In this document: positions 17,709 to 26,944 of the stretch, piece by piece
Layout of the letters: the number at the start of each line of letters is the position of its first letter
Position numbering within the stretch: position 1 is the first letter of the stretch
NCBI RefSeq assembly: GCF_004919685.1
Contig: NZ_SMYZ01000038.1
Coordinates: 106,319 to 170,318 of the forward strand
Origin: Mesorhizobium norvegicum
GTDB lineage: Bacteria > Pseudomonadota > Alphaproteobacteria > Rhizobiales > Rhizobiaceae
DNA length: 64,000 nucleotides
Direction of reading: 5' to 3'
The notes under the pieces: model-generated
Told to the model about the DNA's origin: nothing
What the model saw: only the letters and a program-made list of their open reading frames with translations
Database searches by the model: none
Made by a program: the position numbers and the translations under genes

Positions 17709-18554
17709 ATGAAGTTAGTACGATATGGCAATCCGGGCGCCGAAAAACCCGGATTGGTTGACCATGATGGGACGGTTCGCGACCTGTCTGGCCAAGTGAA
17801 CGATCTTTCCGGGGAGGCGCTCGATCCAAAGGCGCTCGCCGAGTTGGCAAAGCTTAATCCGAGAAAACTACCGAAGGTCAATGGCCACCCACGCATAGGT
17901 CCATGTGTAGCTGGAGTGGGCAAGTTTATCTGTATCGGCCTGAACTATTCCGATCATGCCGCGGAAACCGGAGCGACCGTACCGCCAGAGCCAATCATCT
18001 TCATGAAGGCCACGTCCTCAATCGCGGGCCCGTATGACGATGTCGTCATTCCCCGGGGATCCCAGAAGACCGATTGGGAGGTCGAGCTTGGGGTCATTAT
18101 TGGCAAGACGGCAAAATACGTCACTGAAGAAGATGCCCTTGGCTATGTGGCCGGCTTCTGCGTGGTGAATGATGTGTCGGAACGAGCGTATCAGACCGAG
18201 CGGTCGGGTCAGTGGACCAAGGGTAAGAGCTGTGACACGTTCGGGCCGGTAGGACCTTGGTTGGTAACGAAGGATGAAGTTTCTGACTTTCAGGCCTTGC
18301 GGATGTGGCTCGAAGTGAACGGAAGCAAGATGCAGGACGGGTCCACAAGAACGATGGTTTATGGGGTGGCTTTCCTGGTTTCCTACCTCAGCCAATTCAT
18401 GTCCCTGCACCCCGGTGATATCATTGCCACAGGAACGCCGCCCGGTGTCGGAATGGGTATGAAACCGCCGCGTTTCCTGAGGGATGGCGACGTGGTGGAA
18501 CTCGGCATCGATGGGCTGGGTGCGCAGCGGCAAAAGTTCAGAGCTATGGATTGA
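17709..18554 (+). CDS. FAH-family 2,4-diketo-3-deoxy-aldonate hydrolase-like protein
   Basis: The 281-residue FAH-superfamily protein has the metal-binding glutamates in DWEVELGVIIG, FICIGLNYSDHAAETGA and the C-terminal IATGTPPGVGMGMKPPRFL. It resembles 2,4-diketo-3-deoxy-L-fuconate hydrolase (often annotated ureidoglycolate lyase). That enzyme splits the diketo acid made by the preceding SDR into pyruvate and a hydroxy acid (lactate from a six-carbon, glycolate from a five-carbon substrate). The gene starts 20 bp after the SDR stop with CAGGAGAAG as ribosome-binding site. Confidence 0.85.
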   Translation: MKLVRYGNPGAEKPGLVDHDGTVRDLSGQVNDLSGEALDPKALAELAKLNPRKLPKVNGHPRIGPCVAGVGKFICIGLNYSDHAAETGATVPPEPIIFMKATSSIAGPYDDVVIPRGSQKTDWEVELGVIIGKTAKYVTEEDALGYVAGFCVVNDVSERAYQTERSGQWTKGKSCDTFGPVGPWLVTKDEVSDFQALRMWLEVNGSKMQDGSTRTMVYGVAFLVSYLSQFMSLHPGDIIATGTPPGVGMGMKPPRFLRDGDVVELGIDGLGAQRQKFRAMD

Positions 18555-18655
18555 TTGAAGTTTTCCGCATTGGCATCCGCGGGAATGGACGGCTCCCCCC
18601 GTTGCTGTCCGAACAATTTCTCGCCGGGACGAACTCAGATTGTTGGGAGAAATTC

Positions 18656-19669
18656 ATGAATCTTGATTTTAAGTCGCTTCCAAAGGCCGAAACTCACGTG
18701 CATCTGGAGGGATGTTTTGACGTTTCCACCATCGTCGAACTGGCTCGGGAAAACAGCCTCCAGTTGCCAAGGCCCGAAACCGATCTGCTTAAATTCTCTG
18801 GCCTTGCCGAGTTTCTTGACTTCCTGGATTTTATTTGCGGCCTAAGCCGCACGAAGGATCAGCTTGCCAAGGCGGCCTATGCATTTAGCAAGCGCCTTAA
18901 GGATTCGGGTATCGGCTACGCTGATTTGATTGTGAATCCGACACATTGGAAGCTTTGGCGGAATGATTTGGCGAGTTTCATTGATGGACTCGACGCTGGA
19001 TTTCGGGCCGCTGAGCAGGAAGGCATGCCACCCGTAGGCCTTTGCATAAGCCTTCTTCGCCAGCAAACGGGCGAGGAAGCTCTCGAGCTGGTTGATATGC
19101 TGACGCAATTTCGTCACCCGCGGGTAGTTGCATTGTCGATCGATGGCAATGAAATGACCGCCGGGCGCACCGGTCCTCGTTTTGCCGATGCATTTAGACG
19201 CGCTGGACTTGCCGGGTTCAAAAAGACCGTGCATGCCGGAGAATCAAGTGGGCCGGAAGGCATACGAGATGCGATCTTCCTTCTGGAAGCAGATCGCATA
19301 GACCATGGCGTTCGCGCTGTTGAGGATAGTGATCTAATAAAGGTGCTTCGTGACAGGCAAGTACCGCTAGGCATTTGCCCTACCTCCAATATAGTTCTCG
19401 GCCTATATAAAAGTCTTGAGGAGCATCCCATCGACACTTTGCGGAAGGCTGGGGTACCGGTGTCGGTCAATACCGACGACCCGGCATTGCTGCAGATTGG
19501 GTTGGTTGACGAATTTGAGCGCTGCGCCACGACTTTTGGATGGGATAAAGCGACGTGTTGCGCTGTGGCTGAGACTTCAATCCGTGCATCCTTTGCGAAC
19601 CAGGATGTTAAGACCCAACTTCTGGGAGATCTCCAGGGTTGGATGTCTGAAGGATTCGCTAGAGTCTAA
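18656..19669 (+). CDS. Adenosine deaminase family protein
   Basis: The 337-residue metal-dependent deaminase has all family landmarks. These are the zinc ligands HVH at 14-16, SIDGNE near 161-166, HAGE at 193-196 with the catalytic glutamate, RIDHG around 214-218 and NTDDP at 272-276. It would deaminate adenosine, adenine or a related aminopurine in the cytoplasm. The ATG at 18656 has TTGGGAGAAA upstream; the frame is open from 18551 but overlaps the hydrolase gene. As the last gene of the plus-strand cluster it strengthens the case for purine nucleosides as substrates. A CGACGAC/GTCGTCG hairpin at 19672-19687 follows the stop without a T-run. Confidence 0.9.
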   Translation: MNLDFKSLPKAETHVHLEGCFDVSTIVELARENSLQLPRPETDLLKFSGLAEFLDFLDFICGLSRTKDQLAKAAYAFSKRLKDSGIGYADLIVNPTHWKLWRNDLASFIDGLDAGFRAAEQEGMPPVGLCISLLRQQTGEEALELVDMLTQFRHPRVVALSIDGNEMTAGRTGPRFADAFRRAGLAGFKKTVHAGESSGPEGIRDAIFLLEADRIDHGVRAVEDSDLIKVLRDRQVPLGICPTSNIVLGLYKSLEEHPIDTLRKAGVPVSVNTDDPALLQIGLVDEFERCATTFGWDKATCCAVAETSIRASFANQDVKTQLLGDLQGWMSEGFARV

Positions 19670-20548
19670 GACGACGACGGGTCGTCGAAGTCTCGATGGA
19701 ACCCGAAATTGCGTCGTTTGAATGCGGTTGCTCGCTCGCCGGGAAAATACCTCCCGATAGGCCCTTCAAGTACTCCACGGTGGTTCGTGACGGCTCGTGC
19801 CCGTGGGGTATCGAGCGGGATCCTTGTGCACCAGGATTATTGTGCTGTTTTGCATCGAGACGAATTCTCCATTCAGATGGCCACCGTCAGCGGATCGGTG
19901 GTTGCGCCCCCTGCAACCAACATGCTTTGTAATCCTACGCCTCTGCGTCGTTGCTTTCGACGATGTGACGAGGCGAGCAGAGCAGAGCCTCAACTGGAGT
20001 CTTCATTACTGGGTTCGCCACCGAATACGAGAACATACGAAGGATACGGTTTGGCGAACCACCCGGTAACCGTTTGTTTTTGTTGAAAAGACGACGTCCC
20101 TCTGCGACTAACATAATCGTTATTTGTCAATGGGTTACGAAGCGGTTCGCCCAAATTGATTCAAGAAGCTGATAGCCGCTCGCTGACCGCATTCATCTTC
20201 TACCGAATGGCAGCTTTGCGCCTTCATGTCGGCCGCGGCAATCAGCACAGTCGGATGCCAAAAGCAGACTTTGTTGACGTTCAATCGGACGGTCGTCACG
20301 ACGGCCCCGTAATCTATCTCTGGCTGATCGTCGCCTGGGGTCGGGCCATATCTCATTGCCATCACGCCAACCAGCCGGCGGCTGCAGGCGTTACGATGGA
20401 GCGATGAGCACCAAGTCGGTCCAGGCAGGCGACGGGACCGTTTCGTCGAGTTACCGGCCAGCCGCTGAGAGCACCATTGGCCCGTATAGTCGTTTGCGCT
20501 AACGACGGCTGCGGAATATGCGCGATGCAATCCAGCGCAGCATACCAG
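19670..20548. other. Gene-poor spacer between catabolic cluster 1 and the LysR gene
   Basis: These 879 bp carry no convincing gene. They hold the hairpin just after the adenosine deaminase stop (19672-19687), the first copy of a 92-bp repeat (20011-20102) and otherwise only short frames without recognisable family features. The stretch 20135-20530 can be translated on the minus strand for 131 residues but shows no domain and no ribosome-binding site. Confidence 0.6.
20011..20102 (+). repeat. 92-bp dispersed direct repeat, copy 1, with 9-bp terminal inverted arms
   Basis: The first 51 bases begin with GGTTCGCCA and end with TGGCGAACC, so they can form a long hairpin. A conserved core (ATACGAGAACATACGAAGGA) lies between the arms, and about 40 further bases ending GACGTCCCTC are also conserved. 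A second copy in the same orientation is at 30725-30816; I count 13 mismatches in 92 positions. The two copies bracket the LysR-to-DapA gene set. Confidence 0.85.
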
Positions 20549-21469
20549 TTATCTCAATGCGGCAGTCAGGTCTCTCTCAAGCTCAACAAACTGAGCTTTA
20601 AGGTTATTACAAACTGCTTTCACTGCAGCGTTGCCCTGTCGGTCCGAGTGCACCAGGAGCCCAATTTCGCTGGCCCGAAGATCCTGTTCGGCCAGAGGCA
20701 CATGTCTTAGCTCGCCACTCTTTAATTCGTCGATGAATCCCAGTGGAGTGAAGAACCCCAGACCAAGCCCTGTCGAGATAATGTGCTTGGTCAATTGCAG
20801 TGAGTTTGTTGTCACCACGGGATTGAACTCGGCTCCACTGTGGACGAACTCCGCCTCGGCGGTTGCGTCGAGAATCCACGGTTCATTGAGCATCACGACA
20901 GGGAAGTCGGCGCATTCAGTAAGCGAGACTTGATCGCGCTCGGCAAGGGGGTGATTCTTGTTCACAATAGCACCGAGGCGCATTCTTATTCGCGCTACGA
21001 CAGCATATTTCTTGTAGCGTTCGTCGATAAACTGAACGGCGACATCAGGCCGTTGGGCTCTCATTTCCTCGGTGTTCTGGCGCGGGCTGGCGTCGATGAC
21101 ACGGTATGAAATGTAGGGATTTTCCTTAGCGGTTGCTTCGATCGCACGAGGAAGAATGCGTACCATCACCGACGGTATCGAAATGACTTTCACCTCGCCG
21201 TGGATGTTGCCCGTTAGCGAAGAGACGTGGCGCCGCATATCCTGCCATTTCGCCAATGTTTCGCGTGCATGCTGAACAACGCTTTCGCCTGCCGGCGTCA
21301 GGCGAACCCCGTTCCCGTGCCGTTCAAAGATCGTCACACCCATATCGGCTTCCAGCTTCAGGATCTGGCGATTGACCGCTGAAGAGGCAACATTCAAGAC
21401 GCCCGCTGCCTTGCGGATCGATCCCAGTCGAGCAACCTGATCGATATATTTCAAGATGGACGAATGCAT
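20549..21469 (-). CDS. LysR-family transcriptional regulator
   Basis: This 306-residue LysR-type regulator has an N-terminal helix-turn-helix (about residues 3-60: YIDQVARLGSIRKAAGVLNVASSAVNRQI). A periplasmic-binding-protein-like effector domain follows (about 90-295). It is divergent from the ABC substrate-binding gene that begins at 21638, leaving 168 bp for a shared control region. This is the usual arrangement for activation of the divergent operon by a pathway intermediate. The inducer is unknown. Confidence 0.9.
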   Translation of the reverse strand: MHSSILKYIDQVARLGSIRKAAGVLNVASSAVNRQILKLEADMGVTIFERHGNGVRLTPAGESVVQHARETLAKWQDMRRHVSSLTGNIHGEVKVISIPSVMVRILPRAIEATAKENPYISYRVIDASPRQNTEEMRAQRPDVAVQFIDERYKKYAVVARIRMRLGAIVNKNHPLAERDQVSLTECADFPVVMLNEPWILDATAEAEFVHSGAEFNPVVTTNSLQLTKHIISTGLGLGFFTPLGFIDELKSGELRHVPLAEQDLRASEIGLLVHSDRQGNAAVKAVCNNLKAQFVELERDLTAALR

Positions 21470-21637
21470 GTCGCAGCCCTAAGTGATGCCTTTCTGGCAT
21501 CGCTCATAGCGAAAATCTGCGCTTCCCGACAGCACTTTCTCATGTCCATTATGTCGGCGTCCTCCAAAACGAAGTCGACAAGACATAGAGGGCCGGGTGC
21601 AACGGAGCTTAAAAGCTCAATCGAATGGGAGACGACA

Positions 21638-22672
21638 ATGTTCAAAGGTAGTGTTTCGCGACGGTCCCTGCTGAAGACCGGCTTGGTTGTCGGGGGCGCT
21701 CTTGCCATGCCGACGATAGTTGCCACCCGGGGTCGCACCGCATCAGGCGTGCAGACGATCAACATGCAGCTTAGCTGGCTCGCCGGCGGCAACCAACTGG
21801 GCGAGGTTGTGGCAAAGCAACTTGGCTATTTCGAAGAGGCCGGAATTGATCTTGCTATCCAGCCTGGTGGCCCCAACATCGACGGCGTGGCGGTGGTGGC
21901 TAGCGGTCGCTACGAATTCGGTCAGGTGTCGTCCAGCACGCAAGTCATACTTGCCTCCTCCCAAGGCATCCCCGTGACCTCCTTCGCGATCGGGGCCCAG
22001 AAGCACCCCTACGCCTATTTCTCATTGCCGAAGAATCCAGTCCGCAAAGCGTCCGATATGATCGGCAAGAGAATTGGCGTGGAGGTGTCGGGGCAGAACC
22101 TGCTGGCCGCCGTCCTGGCAAAAAACAGCATCACCGAAGACCAAATTCAAAAGGTCATCATCGGCTCGGATTTGACGCCGCTGGCGAGCGGCCAGGTCGA
22201 TGCCATCGCCGGTTGGGAGACCAGCACGACGGCGTTGCGCGTTCTGGGTCCAGATTTCATTACGATGCGGCTGTGGGACAATGGCGTCCAACTCTACGCG
22301 CTGCCCTATTACGCAACCCACGATGCCTTGCAGTCCAAGCAGGAATTGCTCGCATCGTTTGTCCGGGCTGCAGGCAAAGGCTGGGCATACGCTCACGACA
22401 ACCCTGAAAAGGCCGTCGACCTTTTGATCAAGGAGTATCCTAACCTTGTGAAAGAGGACGAGATGCTGACCGCTCCCATCATGCTGGGTTTCGCCTTCAC
22501 CGACAAAACCAAGTTCAACGGCTGGGGCAGCTTCGATCCGAAAGTCTGGCAAAGCCAGATCGATATGTTCGACACGCTAGGGCAGTTGCCGGCCGGAAAG
22601 CCGTCGCTCGACAGTGTCGAAACAACATCCATTCTCGACGCCACCAAGAACGATCGCCCGAAAATCGGTTGA
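21638..22672 (+). CDS. ABC transporter substrate-binding protein, nitrate/sulfonate/NMT1 family
   Basis: The 344-residue protein has a twin-arginine-type signal (SRRSLLKTGLVVGGALAMPTIV) and an SBP fold of the NMT1/SsuA class (MQLSWLAGGNQLGEVVAKQLGYFEEAGIDL split over the first lobe). Family members bind nitrate, alkanesulfonates, thiamine precursors or aromatic acids. The ATG at 21638 has GGGAGACG upstream and places the signal at the N-terminus. The frame is open from 21464 but lacks these features. The ATPase gene starts 4 bp after its stop. Confidence 0.9.
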   Translation: MFKGSVSRRSLLKTGLVVGGALAMPTIVATRGRTASGVQTINMQLSWLAGGNQLGEVVAKQLGYFEEAGIDLAIQPGGPNIDGVAVVASGRYEFGQVSSSTQVILASSQGIPVTSFAIGAQKHPYAYFSLPKNPVRKASDMIGKRIGVEVSGQNLLAAVLAKNSITEDQIQKVIIGSDLTPLASGQVDAIAGWETSTTALRVLGPDFITMRLWDNGVQLYALPYYATHDALQSKQELLASFVRAAGKGWAYAHDNPEKAVDLLIKEYPNLVKEDEMLTAPIMLGFAFTDKTKFNGWGSFDPKVWQSQIDMFDTLGQLPAGKPSLDSVETTSILDATKNDRPKIG

Positions 22673-22676
22673 GATA

Positions 22677-23489
22677 ATGACAATTCAGATTGCTGCATTC
22701 GAGAACCCAAGATCCAACTCCGACACCGAAGCTAGCGCCATCGATCTTCGCAAGGTGTCCGTGCGTTTCACCACAGATCGCGGGACCGTTACCGCTCTCG
22801 AGAACATCGATCTTTCGGTGCCGATCGGAGGATTCCTGACGCTGCTTGGCCCCTCCGGATGTGGCAAATCCACGTTGCTAAGGGTCATCGCCGATCTCAT
22901 TGCGCCGACATCGGGCAACGCGACCGTGCTTGGAGGATCTCCCTCCCTGGCACGGGCGAGACGAGACATCGGATTTGTCTTCCAGGATGCCGCACTGTTG
23001 CCATGGCGCACGGCGCTGCAAAACGTAGCGCTACCGCTTGAGGTGGGTGGCATCAGCCGTCCGGGCCGGCGCTCTCCGGCCGAACTGCTCGCTCTGGTCG
23101 GACTTTCAGGATGGGAAAATGCCTACCCTCACGAGCTCTCGGGTGGCATGCGACAGCGTGTGGCAATAGCGCGAGCCTTGGTCAATGACCCGAGGCTGTT
23201 GCTCATGGACGAGCCTTTCGGCGCGCTGGATGAGATCACCCGAGACCGGCTCAACGAGGAATTGTTGGACGTCTGGGCGAGCACCGGCACAACAATCCTG
23301 TTTGTGACCCATTCGATCTACGAAGCCGCCTTTCTGGCTGAAAGGGTGCTGCTGTTGGCTGCAAATCCAGGCCGCATCAAAGAAATTGTGCCGGTTTCCC
23401 TGCCCAGCCCGCGTCGAATAGCACTGCGCGAAACGACCGAATTCACCAAACTTGCCGGACGCCTTCGCGCCATTCTGGAGACATGTTGA
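22677..23489 (+). CDS. ABC transporter ATP-binding protein, nitrate/sulfonate type
   Basis: The 270-residue ATPase has Walker A GPSGCGKST, Q-loop VFQDAALLPWR, signature LSGGMRQR and Walker B LLLMDEPFGALDE, followed by the switch histidine in FVTHS. This pattern is that of SsuB/TauB-type importers. It is embedded between its binding protein and permease genes with minimal spacing (4 bp before, 1-bp overlap after). The ATG at 22677 avoids overlap with the upstream gene. Confidence 0.93.
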   Translation: MTIQIAAFENPRSNSDTEASAIDLRKVSVRFTTDRGTVTALENIDLSVPIGGFLTLLGPSGCGKSTLLRVIADLIAPTSGNATVLGGSPSLARARRDIGFVFQDAALLPWRTALQNVALPLEVGGISRPGRRSPAELLALVGLSGWENAYPHELSGGMRQRVAIARALVNDPRLLLMDEPFGALDEITRDRLNEELLDVWASTGTTILFVTHSIYEAAFLAERVLLLAANPGRIKEIVPVSLPSPRRIALRETTEFTKLAGRLRAILETC

Positions 23490-24337
23490 TGAGTGCGATG
23501 CCTGTTCATGCGCTGGCGGTAAACAAGGGCTTCGCCAATGATACGGAAGCTCAGGCGCGCTTCAACGCGGCCAGACGGTATCTGGCCTGGAGGAAGCGTC
23601 TGCTGCCGCTAGCGGCCGGAATCGCGCTCCTCATCATTTGGGAAGCTGGCGTCCGCTTCTTTGACATAAAGTCTTTCATCGCACCGGCGCCGAGCGCGGT
23701 TGCCGTGGTGTTCGTAGAGAAGTTCTCAATTTTGATGGCCAACCTGTGGCCAACTGCCGTCGAGGCATTTTGTGGGTTTGCGATCGGCAACATCGCGGCG
23801 GTTTTGCTATCGACCGCGTTCGTCTACCAGCGGACCGCCGAGGAAGCATTCTTTCCGATAGCCGTAATGGTCCACACCATACCGGTCATGGCCTATGCCC
23901 CAATCCTGGTTCTTCTCCTTGGCAACGGGATGGAAGCAAAGGTCGCCATAGCCGCCATGATCTGCTTTTTCCCGACGCTGGTGAATATGACGCGCGGGCT
24001 GAAGAACGTGAACCCACAGCAGCTGGAGCTGATGAGGATACTGTCTGCCTCGCCACGTGAGGTCTTTCAAAAGCTGCGGTTCAAGAACTCGCTGCCCTAT
24101 CTGTTTTCGGCCTTGAAGATCGCAGCCTCTACCTCCGTCATCGGTGCCATCGTGGGGGAGTGGATCGGCGCCGACCGGGGGATTGGCGCGCTGATCATCC
24201 AAGCCACCTACAACTACAATTCGCCTCTCCTGTACGCCACGATAGTGGTGGGCGCCGCTCTGTCGGGAACATTTTTCGCGACAATCTCGTGGATCGAGCA
24301 GCGCACACTTTCTTGGAATGTCGACGAGACGGCTTGA
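23489..24337 (+). CDS. ABC transporter permease, nitrate/sulfonate type
   Basis: This 282-residue inner-membrane permease (BPD_transp_1 family) has about six transmembrane segments and the ATPase-contact loop around EAMRILSASPREVF (the sequence reads LELMRILSASPREVFQKLRF). The ATG at 23489 lies 8 nt after GGAG and overlaps the ATPase stop by one base; an in-frame ATG at 23483 is too close to that site. With the preceding two genes it forms one importer. Confidence 0.9.
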   Translation: MSAMPVHALAVNKGFANDTEAQARFNAARRYLAWRKRLLPLAAGIALLIIWEAGVRFFDIKSFIAPAPSAVAVVFVEKFSILMANLWPTAVEAFCGFAIGNIAAVLLSTAFVYQRTAEEAFFPIAVMVHTIPVMAYAPILVLLLGNGMEAKVAIAAMICFFPTLVNMTRGLKNVNPQQLELMRILSASPREVFQKLRFKNSLPYLFSALKIAASTSVIGAIVGEWIGADRGIGALIIQATYNYNSPLLYATIVVGAALSGTFFATISWIEQRTLSWNVDETA

Positions 24338-24378
24338 TCCAGCGCAACGTTTTCACGAACTGAACGGGAGTGCCATCC

Positions 24379-25734
24379 ATGGCAAATCTTGACTATATTT
24401 CAGAGCCAGGTGGGCAGGTTCCCGTCGTCGGGTCGAGCGACATGGTGGTTGTCGGCGGAGGGCCAGCCGGGATAGCGGCCGCCGTGTCGGCAGCCCGCAA
24501 TGGGTTGTCGGTGACGCTACTTGAAAGATACCCGTATCTTGGCGGACTGGCGTCAGGCGGTATGGTCCTGGTGCTCGACGACATGTCGAACGGCACGGAA
24601 ATTTCCGTCCGGGGAATCTGCGCGGAACTCATTGACCGCATGACAAAGCTTGGTCTTTGCGTGACGCCTCCGGCCCAGGATTGGGTGTCAGACAAAAAGA
24701 TTTTTCAGCGTTGGGCTCGATGGGGTGTGTATGACTTCCATTCCCACGAGAAGCCCCAGCCCATTTGCTACGCGTCTGCCTTTGATCCGGACGGGTTCAA
24801 GCGAGCGAGCAACGATATCATTACGGAGGCAGGGGTCTCGCTGAGGCTTCATTCGTGGTTTTCCAGCACGATTGTTGCGGACGGTGAAGTCAAGGGCGTG
24901 ATCTGCGAGACCAAGGCGGGGCGGCAGGCTGTACTCGGCAAGATCGTCGTGGATGCGACGGGGGATCTCGACGTCGCGGCATCAGCCGGTTCGGCGCACA
25001 GCAAGGGCTCCTTCGTCGTCACCACCGTGTTTCGCCTTGGCGGTGTCGACACAGAGGAGGCCGAGCGATTTGAGTATGAGGAGCCCGCAGCGTTCCCGCT
25101 GCTCGATCGCGACGCGAAGCGGATCATGGGTGGCTCGTGGGAGCGCTGGTGGCTGAAAACACCTTTGCCGGGCATTGTCTGGTGCAACTGCCCGCATATG
25201 GCCGGGTTTGACGGCCTGTCTGTTGAAGATCTGACACGGGCCGATTTCAAAGGCCGTGAGAAGATTGCTGAGCTGCTGGCTTTCGTGAAAGCCAAGATGC
25301 CCGGATTCGCCAAAGCGTTCATTGTCGATGTTGCTCCACAGGTTGGCGTTCGTCAGTCGCGGCTGCTGGAGGGAGAATACGTCGTCACCAAGGAAGACGT
25401 GACGTCGCGACGACATTTCGGCGACAGCGTCGCTCGCGGCCGGGATTACTACTATCCCTACCGGTCGCTGCTCCCGAAGGGCATCGCCAACATGCTTGTG
25501 GCCGGACGGCATTATTCGTCCACTGCCGCGGCGCAGAGGATCACGCGGGAAATTCCTCCCTGCATGGCGATGGGAGAAGCTGCCGGGGTGGCCGCAGCGA
25601 TGGCGCTCGAGCAAGGGTTGGCCCTCAATCGGATCGACGTAGCGGAGCTGCAGCGCAAACTGCGCCAGCAAGGCGCCGATCCCGGCGACCGCCCGTCAGC
25701 AAATGCATCCCCCGAAATGGCAGCAGCGGAGTAA
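24379..25734 (+). CDS. FAD-dependent oxidoreductase
   Basis: The 451-residue flavoprotein has the dinucleotide-binding motif VVVGGGPAGIAAA near residue 16 followed by LLERYPYLGGLASGG. A second FAD motif lies near the C-terminus (VAGRHYSSTAAAQRITREIPPCMAMGEAAGVAAAMA, read as consecutive short motifs). It belongs to the broad FAD-dependent oxidoreductase group (FAD_oxidored type), members of which act on organic acids, ring systems or thiazole-like precursors. ATG 24379 has GGGAG 8 nt upstream. A ferredoxin gene three genes downstream could supply or accept electrons. The substrate is unknown. Confidence 0.8.
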   Translation: MANLDYISEPGGQVPVVGSSDMVVVGGGPAGIAAAVSAARNGLSVTLLERYPYLGGLASGGMVLVLDDMSNGTEISVRGICAELIDRMTKLGLCVTPPAQDWVSDKKIFQRWARWGVYDFHSHEKPQPICYASAFDPDGFKRASNDIITEAGVSLRLHSWFSSTIVADGEVKGVICETKAGRQAVLGKIVVDATGDLDVAASAGSAHSKGSFVVTTVFRLGGVDTEEAERFEYEEPAAFPLLDRDAKRIMGGSWERWWLKTPLPGIVWCNCPHMAGFDGLSVEDLTRADFKGREKIAELLAFVKAKMPGFAKAFIVDVAPQVGVRQSRLLEGEYVVTKEDVTSRRHFGDSVARGRDYYYPYRSLLPKGIANMLVAGRHYSSTAAAQRITREIPPCMAMGEAAGVAAAMALEQGLALNRIDVAELQRKLRQQGADPGDRPSANASPEMAAAE

Positions 25735-25741
25735 ATCAGTG

Positions 25742-26944
25742 ATGGAGACGGCAAGCGAACAACCCCTGGCTGGCATCAAGGTCATCGATTTCACACAAGT
25801 CATGCTGGGTCCGTGCTGCACACAGGTCCTCGGCGATTACGGCGCCGATATCATCAAGATCGAGCGCCCAGGATTTGGTGATCTTTCCCGAACCGCCATT
25901 GCGGACGATCCGGAAGGTTTGAACAATCCGGTGTTCAAAAGTCTCAATCGAAACAAGCGGTCCATCGCGCTCGACTTGCGCAAAGAACCGGCGAAAAAGG
26001 TGATCTACGACCTAGTCAGAAGCGCCGATATCGTGGTGAACAATTTTCGGGCCGGCGTGATGGAACGCATGGGTTTCGGCCACGAAAAGCTGGTCGAGAT
26101 CAATCCGAGAATTATCTCGGCATTCGGTTCCGGTTTTGGCCAAATCGGTCCGCTGTCACACAAAGGCGGTCAGGACACTTTGGCGCAAGCACTCTCCGGC
26201 GCCATGTCTCGTCGAGCCGAGGTCAAATCACCTCTATCAATATACCCCACTGCGCTCGCCGACTATTCAGCCGGCATGCATCTGGTGCAAGCCATCCTGC
26301 TGGCCCTCCTGCAAAGGGATAAGACAGGTCGCGGACAATCGGTCTCAGTATCGCTGTTTGAATCCATGCTGGCGATGCAGATGCAGGAAGCAGCAATGCT
26401 GCTGCAGCGCAAGCAGGAGCTGAACTGGGCGGCATTCCCACTAACCGGGACGTTCGAGACCCTCGATGGAGCCTTGGTCCTGGTCGGCGCTTTCAAGCAG
26501 CATCCGTTGCGCGACATCTGCAGAGCCTTGAAGCTTCCGGATCTGTCTCTGGATGAACGTTTCTCTACATTCTCCGCGATGGTTCTCAACAAGGCCGATC
26601 TGCAGGCACGCCTGCGTGCACGGTTTGCGACCGGCACCACCAGTTATTGGCTGGCCCAGCTCGAAGAGCAGGACTTGTTGTGCGCACCCGTCCTGTCTCT
26701 CAAGGAGGCGTTGGATCACGACCAGACAGCCGCCAACAACAGCATCGTCGAGGATACTCAAGGCGCACTTCTGGGAACGCCCTTATCCATGAGCGACGAC
26801 GGCTTCAGGATCAGACATTCGCCGCCGGGCCTCGGCGCCGACGGGCGCGCCATTCTGGAGGAGGCGGGATATTCCGACGAAAAGATAGCGTCGCTGATTG
26901 CCGAAGGCGTCTTGGCCTACGACCAGAACAGGAAAGCAGCATGA
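25742..26944 (+). CDS. Class III (CaiB/BaiF) acyl-CoA transferase
   Basis: The 400-residue protein has the family N-terminus PLAGIKVIDFTQVMLGP, the CoA-binding region DIIKIERPG and LNRNKRSIALDL. It also has GFGQIGPLSHKGGQD, where the aspartate matches the catalytic position, and FESMLAMQMQEAAM. Enzymes of this class move CoA between carboxylic acids, such as succinyl-CoA to a substrate acid. The start at ATG 25742 follows a GGAG. The enoyl-CoA hydratase gene overlaps its stop, so the two act on one CoA-bound intermediate. Confidence 0.9.
   Translation: METASEQPLAGIKVIDFTQVMLGPCCTQVLGDYGADIIKIERPGFGDLSRTAIADDPEGLNNPVFKSLNRNKRSIALDLRKEPAKKVIYDLVRSADIVVNNFRAGVMERMGFGHEKLVEINPRIISAFGSGFGQIGPLSHKGGQDTLAQALSGAMSRRAEVKSPLSIYPTALADYSAGMHLVQAILLALLQRDKTGRGQSVSVSLFESMLAMQMQEAAMLLQRKQELNWAAFPLTGTFETLDGALVLVGAFKQHPLRDICRALKLPDLSLDERFSTFSAMVLNKADLQARLRARFATGTTSYWLAQLEEQDLLCAPVLSLKEALDHDQTAANNSIVEDTQGALLGTPLSMSDDGFRIRHSPPGLGADGRAILEEAGYSDEKIASLIAEGVLAYDQNRKAA

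Noticed and set aside
20011..20102. The 92-bp repeat as a tRNA or a phage attachment site
   Set aside because: It does not fold as a cloverleaf and no integrase gene lies beside either copy.
20135..20530. A 131-residue minus-strand frame in the spacer before the LysR gene
   Set aside because: No recognisable domain, no ribosome-binding site, and the surroundings look like non-coding or decayed DNA.
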